A DNA stretch of 9,830 nt, taken from contig DYKK01000105.1 of NCBI GenBank assembly GCA_020722625.1, positions 1 to 9,830 on the forward strand, read 5' to 3'. Below are positions 7,116 to 9,830 of the stretch, piece by piece. Origin of the DNA: Anaeromyxobacter dehalogenans. Its GTDB lineage: Bacteria > Myxococcota_A > UBA9042 > DTJE01. Within the stretch, counting starts at the first letter, position 1. Each line of letters opens with the position of its first letter. The notes beneath the pieces are model-generated. The model was not told the origin of the DNA, made no database searches, and saw only the letters and a list, made by a program, of their open reading frames with translations. A program made the position numbers and the translations under genes.

Positions 7116-7841
7116 TCAATCCGGAGGGGCGATCAGCAGGCGGATGTCGGGCGAGAGGGATCGGTAGAGGGCCGCGGCGTCCTCGTCGTCCAGGACGAGC
7201 CGCAGGCGCGTGCCGTGGAACCGCGAGTGGCCGACGGCCTGCAACAGGCCTTCCCACCAGCCTGGGGCCAAGGTGTCCTCGCCGGCAACGGACGCGGACA
7301 CGACCTCGAGATCGAGCCCGTCATCGAACTGGATCAGCCAGGTGGGCGGGGCCGGGATGGCCTCCTCGGGGGGCAAGGGGACACGCGCCTCCGGGACGGG
7401 GGAATCGGGGTCTCCGGGGCGGACCTCGACCTCGTACCGGTCGCTGGGTCGGCCGGGTTCGAGCCGCCCGTGCTCGTGGACGCCCGTGACCCAGGACAGG
7501 TCGTCCTCGCGTCGGAGGAAGGCGATGCGGCGGGCGGGCCGGGTGACGGCGATCACGGGATGGACCCTGAGCAGGGCGCCACGCAACCGCAGCTCGATCC
7601 GGCGTCGGTCGGGGTCGAGGACAAGGTGGAGGACGTCGGACCGCGCCAGCTCCAGGAGCGAACGCAGGAACTCGACGCGCGGCGCGACGGACGGGGAGGG
7701 CGCGGGAGGGGACTCGCCGGCGCACGCGACGGCGCACGCGAGGACTCCGGCGACCCGGAACCACCGCCCGGCCGGGGCGGACCATGCGCCTCGTCCTCCA
7801 GGTCGCGCGCGCCCACGGTCACGTCCACGACGTTCGATCAC
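7116..7841 (-). CDS. Secreted or lipid-anchored protein with L,D-transpeptidase-like traces but no catalytic Cys
   Basis: 241 aa from GTG at 7841, 12 bp after the stop of the upstream L,D-transpeptidase, so last in its operon. An Arg-rich N-terminus leads into a hydrophobic segment RVAGVLACAVAC (29-40), then a Pro/Ser-rich linker. C36 (VLAC) or C40 (AVAC) could be a lipobox cysteine, or the segment could be a type I signal. Two stretches look like the start and end of a YkuD fold: HLVLDPDRRRIELRLRG (72-88), and FHGTRLRL...DDEDAAALYRSL (208-229) ending in LLIA. Apart from C36 and C40 in the export region there is no cysteine, so the HGC active site of L,D-transpeptidases is absent. The YkuD relation is my inference. 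Otherwise it is a hypothetical envelope protein. Confidence 0.75.
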   Translation of the reverse strand: MIERRGRDRGRARPGGRGAWSAPAGRWFRVAGVLACAVACAGESPPAPSPSVAPRVEFLRSLLELARSDVLHLVLDPDRRRIELRLRGALLRVHPVIAVTRPARRIAFLRREDDLSWVTGVHEHGRLEPGRPSDRYEVEVRPGDPDSPVPEARVPLPPEEAIPAPPTWLIQFDDGLDLEVVSASVAGEDTLAPGWWEGLLQAVGHSRFHGTRLRLVLDDEDAAALYRSLSPDIRLLIAPPD

Positions 7842-7853
7842 GATACAATCATC

Positions 7854-8609
7854 CTAGAAGATATAGACCTCGGTCCCGATCTCTGCGGCATCGTGGACCG
7901 CGCGGAGGTCCTCCTTGCCCAGCCGGATGCACCCGTGCGTGACGCTGCGACCCAGGAGCCGCTCGTAGAGCGTCCCGTGGATCATGTAGCCGTCCCCGAG
8001 GTACAGGGCGTATTCCCCGAGCGTCCCGAACTCGATCCGGTCCGACGCACGGGCCGGCGGCCGCTTCCCCTCTTCGATGAAGGCCCAGTCCGGCTTCTTC
8101 CACACGGGGTTCCTCGCCTTCTTCTGCACGCGAAAGACGCCCCTCGGGGTGTCGAAGACCCAGACCCGCCCCTTCTCGGAGTCGCGCAGGACCATCCCGG
8201 ACCCGGCCGAGCACACGGCCTCGCGCAGGACCCGGTCGCCCTCCTTCAGGTAGAGGCGGTTGTTCGTCTGGTCCACCACGATGTAGGGGCCGCGTGGGGC
8301 CATGTCCCGGAGGGCGCGGGCCAGGGGCTCGAGTTCGGACGGGTCGCCGCGGCCCCCGGGCCCCGTTTCCACTCCGGTCCGGACGTCGATCCAGGACCAC
8401 GGGACCTCGACGACCCCAGTCCCCCGGGCCAGGACGACGACGGCCGCCGCGAGCGTCACGCCCGGGGCCGCCCACCACCACCGGCGCGCCCACGCCGCCC
8501 ACTCCCGCCGGTTGCGCGGGACCTTCGCGACCATGGCGGTCGGGATCCGCGCGATCCGGTCCCGCCACGAGGCCAGGCAGGCGAGAAAAGCAGTGCCGGG
8601 GCCGTTCAC
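7854..8609 (-). CDS. Membrane-anchored L,D-transpeptidase (YkuD domain)
   Basis: 251 aa. L,D-transpeptidases form 3-3 cross-links in peptidoglycan or attach proteins to it, using a cysteine nucleophile in the periplasm. Residues 1-47 are basic and Trp-rich. A single membrane segment follows at about 48-62 (APGVTLAAAVVVLA), placing the rest outside the membrane. The YkuD domain spans about 107-251: YIVVDQTNNRLYL (109-121), the conserved YMIHGT (208-213), and the catalytic SVTHGCIRL (222-230) with H225, C227 and R229. All key residues are present. The GTG start overlaps the stop of the upstream gene (GTGA, 8606-8609), indicating translational coupling. A shorter version starting at the in-frame Met26 is possible. 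Confidence 0.93.
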   Translation of the reverse strand: MNGPGTAFLACLASWRDRIARIPTAMVAKVPRNRREWAAWARRWWWAAPGVTLAAAVVVLARGTGVVEVPWSWIDVRTGVETGPGGRGDPSELEPLARALRDMAPRGPYIVVDQTNNRLYLKEGDRVLREAVCSAGSGMVLRDSEKGRVWVFDTPRGVFRVQKKARNPVWKKPDWAFIEEGKRPPARASDRIEFGTLGEYALYLGDGYMIHGTLYERLLGRSVTHGCIRLGKEDLRAVHDAAEIGTEVYIF

Positions 8610-9817
8610 GGCTTCTCTCCGCTTTGCACCTTCCGGCGCAGGGCGCGGACCATGTCGCTCAACGGTCCCGGCCCGCCGTCACTGCCCACGATCGTCACTG
8701 GCGTGCCCTCGGGGACCAGGTCAAAGAGCGCGTCCATGTCCGCGTTGCTCAGGGCCACGCACCCGTCCGTCCAGTCCCGTCCCTGGCCTCCGTGGCCGTG
8801 GATCTCGATCAGACCGCCCAGGGAGGCCCGCCGCGGAATCAGCCCCCGCTTCTTCAGGCGCTCGAACCGGACGCGGTCCTCCTCGTTGGGGTAGTCGAGG
8901 AGGAGCGCCTTGTAGTATTTCGTGTCGCGAGGTCCCTTCTTCAGAATGATGCGGTATTTGCCCTCCGGGGTCGCCGCATCCCCGGCGTGCCACTTGTCCG
9001 ACACGAGTTCCCGGCCGATGTCCGCGCGGAAGGAGCGGACCGCTTCCCCCGCCTGGTAGAGGGTGACCTCGTGCCCCTCCTTCGAGACCACGAGGGCAGG
9101 CCGGCCCGTTTGCGCGGACCAGGCTACGGTTTCCGCCACCATCCGTCGCCAGGTCGCCTGCTGTCGCTCGTCCCCGTAACGCCCCGCCCGTGCGATGACC
9201 GCCTCGAGGACTCGGCGCGCCAGCCGGGAGGAATCCTTCGCGCGTTCGCGCGCCAGGAGAAACCGCCCCTCCCGGTGGTGGATCCGGGCCTCGGCCAGGG
9301 CCTGCCTCGCGCCCTCCAGTTCCCTGCGGGGACCGGCCTTGAGCCTCGCGAGACTCGCGGACCGGTCCGCGTGGTCCACGAGTCCGGCCGCGGTCCGGAT
9401 GCCTTCCTCGGATGCGGACTCCGCGGCGGATCGCGCCCGGAGCGCCTCGCCGGAGGCGCGTTGACCGGACCGGGCCGCCTCGTGCAACCGGGACCGGGCC
9501 TCCCGGAAGTCGCGCAGAGGCCGGGGAAGGACCTCCTGTCGCCGGACCTCCTCCTCGGCGCGGCGCAGGTCGTCCTCGGCGCGGCGCAGGGCGGCCGCGG
9601 CCCACGTCCCGGCCCCGGCGTCGCGTGCCTCGGCGACCGCCCGGGTGGCCTCGAGGCGGGCCACCGCGGGTGGGTCCACCCGGTCGCAGGGCCACGGGTC
9701 GAGACGCCATGCGGCCGCCGCGGCCGCGGTCACGGCCGCGGCGAACCCCATGACACACGCCTCCCACCGAGTCCGCGTCCGGCGGCCGTTCACGGAAATC
9801 GCAAGTCTCGTCGCCAC
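8606..9817 (-). CDS. Helical-domain + YkuD L,D-transpeptidase fusion, 5' end uncertain
   Basis: 403 aa from GTG at 9817. No in-frame stop occurs between 9817 and the window edge, so the true start could lie outside. A membrane anchor at 20-37 (VMGFAAAVTAAAAAAW within it) precedes an Ala/Arg/Glu-rich helical region (about 50-230). Its ATRAVAEARDAGA...AAALRRAEDDLRRAEEEV pattern resembles DUF4398-type periplasmic helical domains and may form a coiled coil. The YkuD catalytic domain is at about 240-378, with LIEIHGHGG (336-344), WTDGCVALSNADM (349-361) carrying the nucleophile C353, and GTPVTIVG (371-378). The long helical arm may reach or space the enzyme relative to the murein layer (inference). 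Its stop overlaps the next L,D-transpeptidase start by 4 bp. Confidence 0.88.
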   Translation of the reverse strand: MATRLAISVNGRRTRTRWEACVMGFAAAVTAAAAAAWRLDPWPCDRVDPPAVARLEATRAVAEARDAGAGTWAAAALRRAEDDLRRAEEEVRRQEVLPRPLRDFREARSRLHEAARSGQRASGEALRARSAAESASEEGIRTAAGLVDHADRSASLARLKAGPRRELEGARQALAEARIHHREGRFLLARERAKDSSRLARRVLEAVIARAGRYGDERQQATWRRMVAETVAWSAQTGRPALVVSKEGHEVTLYQAGEAVRSFRADIGRELVSDKWHAGDAATPEGKYRIILKKGPRDTKYYKALLLDYPNEEDRVRFERLKKRGLIPRRASLGGLIEIHGHGGQGRDWTDGCVALSNADMDALFDLVPEGTPVTIVGSDGGPGPLSDMVRALRRKVQSGEKP

Positions 9818-9830
9818 GGACCGGTCACCG

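Noticed and set aside
7215..8894. A 559-codon plus-strand frame opposite the L,D-transpeptidase operon
   Set aside because: No domain is recognisable, and the minus strand carries clear YkuD catalytic motifs in the overlapped region.

Overview
The window is very GC-rich bacterial DNA, apart from two short AT-richer intergenic patches. It looks like a Gram-negative bacterium: GyrB has the long insert-bearing form (821 aa), the SRP RNA is a short 4.5S-like molecule of about 89 nt, and periplasmic L,D-transpeptidases are present. The lineage cannot be fixed from the sequence. An uncultivated high-GC phylum in the Acidobacteriota / Myxococcota / Methylomirabilota range is a guess only.

Layout. 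Bases 1-419 hold no convincing gene. They carry a hexamer-periodic repeat, a pair of 34-bp direct repeats and the likely promoter of the SRP RNA gene. Bases 420-2645 (+ strand) hold the SRP RNA gene ffs, then dnaX (clamp-loader subunit) 16 nt later, then recR (recombination mediator). The ybaB/ebfC gene that often sits between dnaX and recR is absent. Bases 2659-6766 (- strand, convergent with recR) hold gyrB, then a 226-aa unknown protein, then a zinc-finger AAA+ protein of the DnaC/DnaI type. The last two overlap by 4 bp. Bases 6767-7115 are intergenic, with the gyrB promoter, a perfect inverted repeat, a six-unit heptamer array and a second copy of the hexamer-periodic repeat. Bases 7116-9817 (- strand) hold a tightly packed operon: a helical-domain + YkuD L,D-transpeptidase fusion, a second membrane-anchored YkuD L,D-transpeptidase overlapping it by 4 bp, and a secreted protein with YkuD-like sequence traces but no possible catalytic cysteine.

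How it works together. The first 6.8 kb is a replication/recombination neighbourhood: clamp loader, RecR, gyrase B, and a putative helicase-loader pair reminiscent of the Firmicute DnaB-DnaI arrangement. The right end is a cell-envelope peptidoglycan cross-linking operon. The least explained elements are the hexamer-periodic intergenic repeats bracketing the replication block, the heptamer array, the putative helicase-loader pair, and the cysteine-less third member of the L,D-transpeptidase operon.
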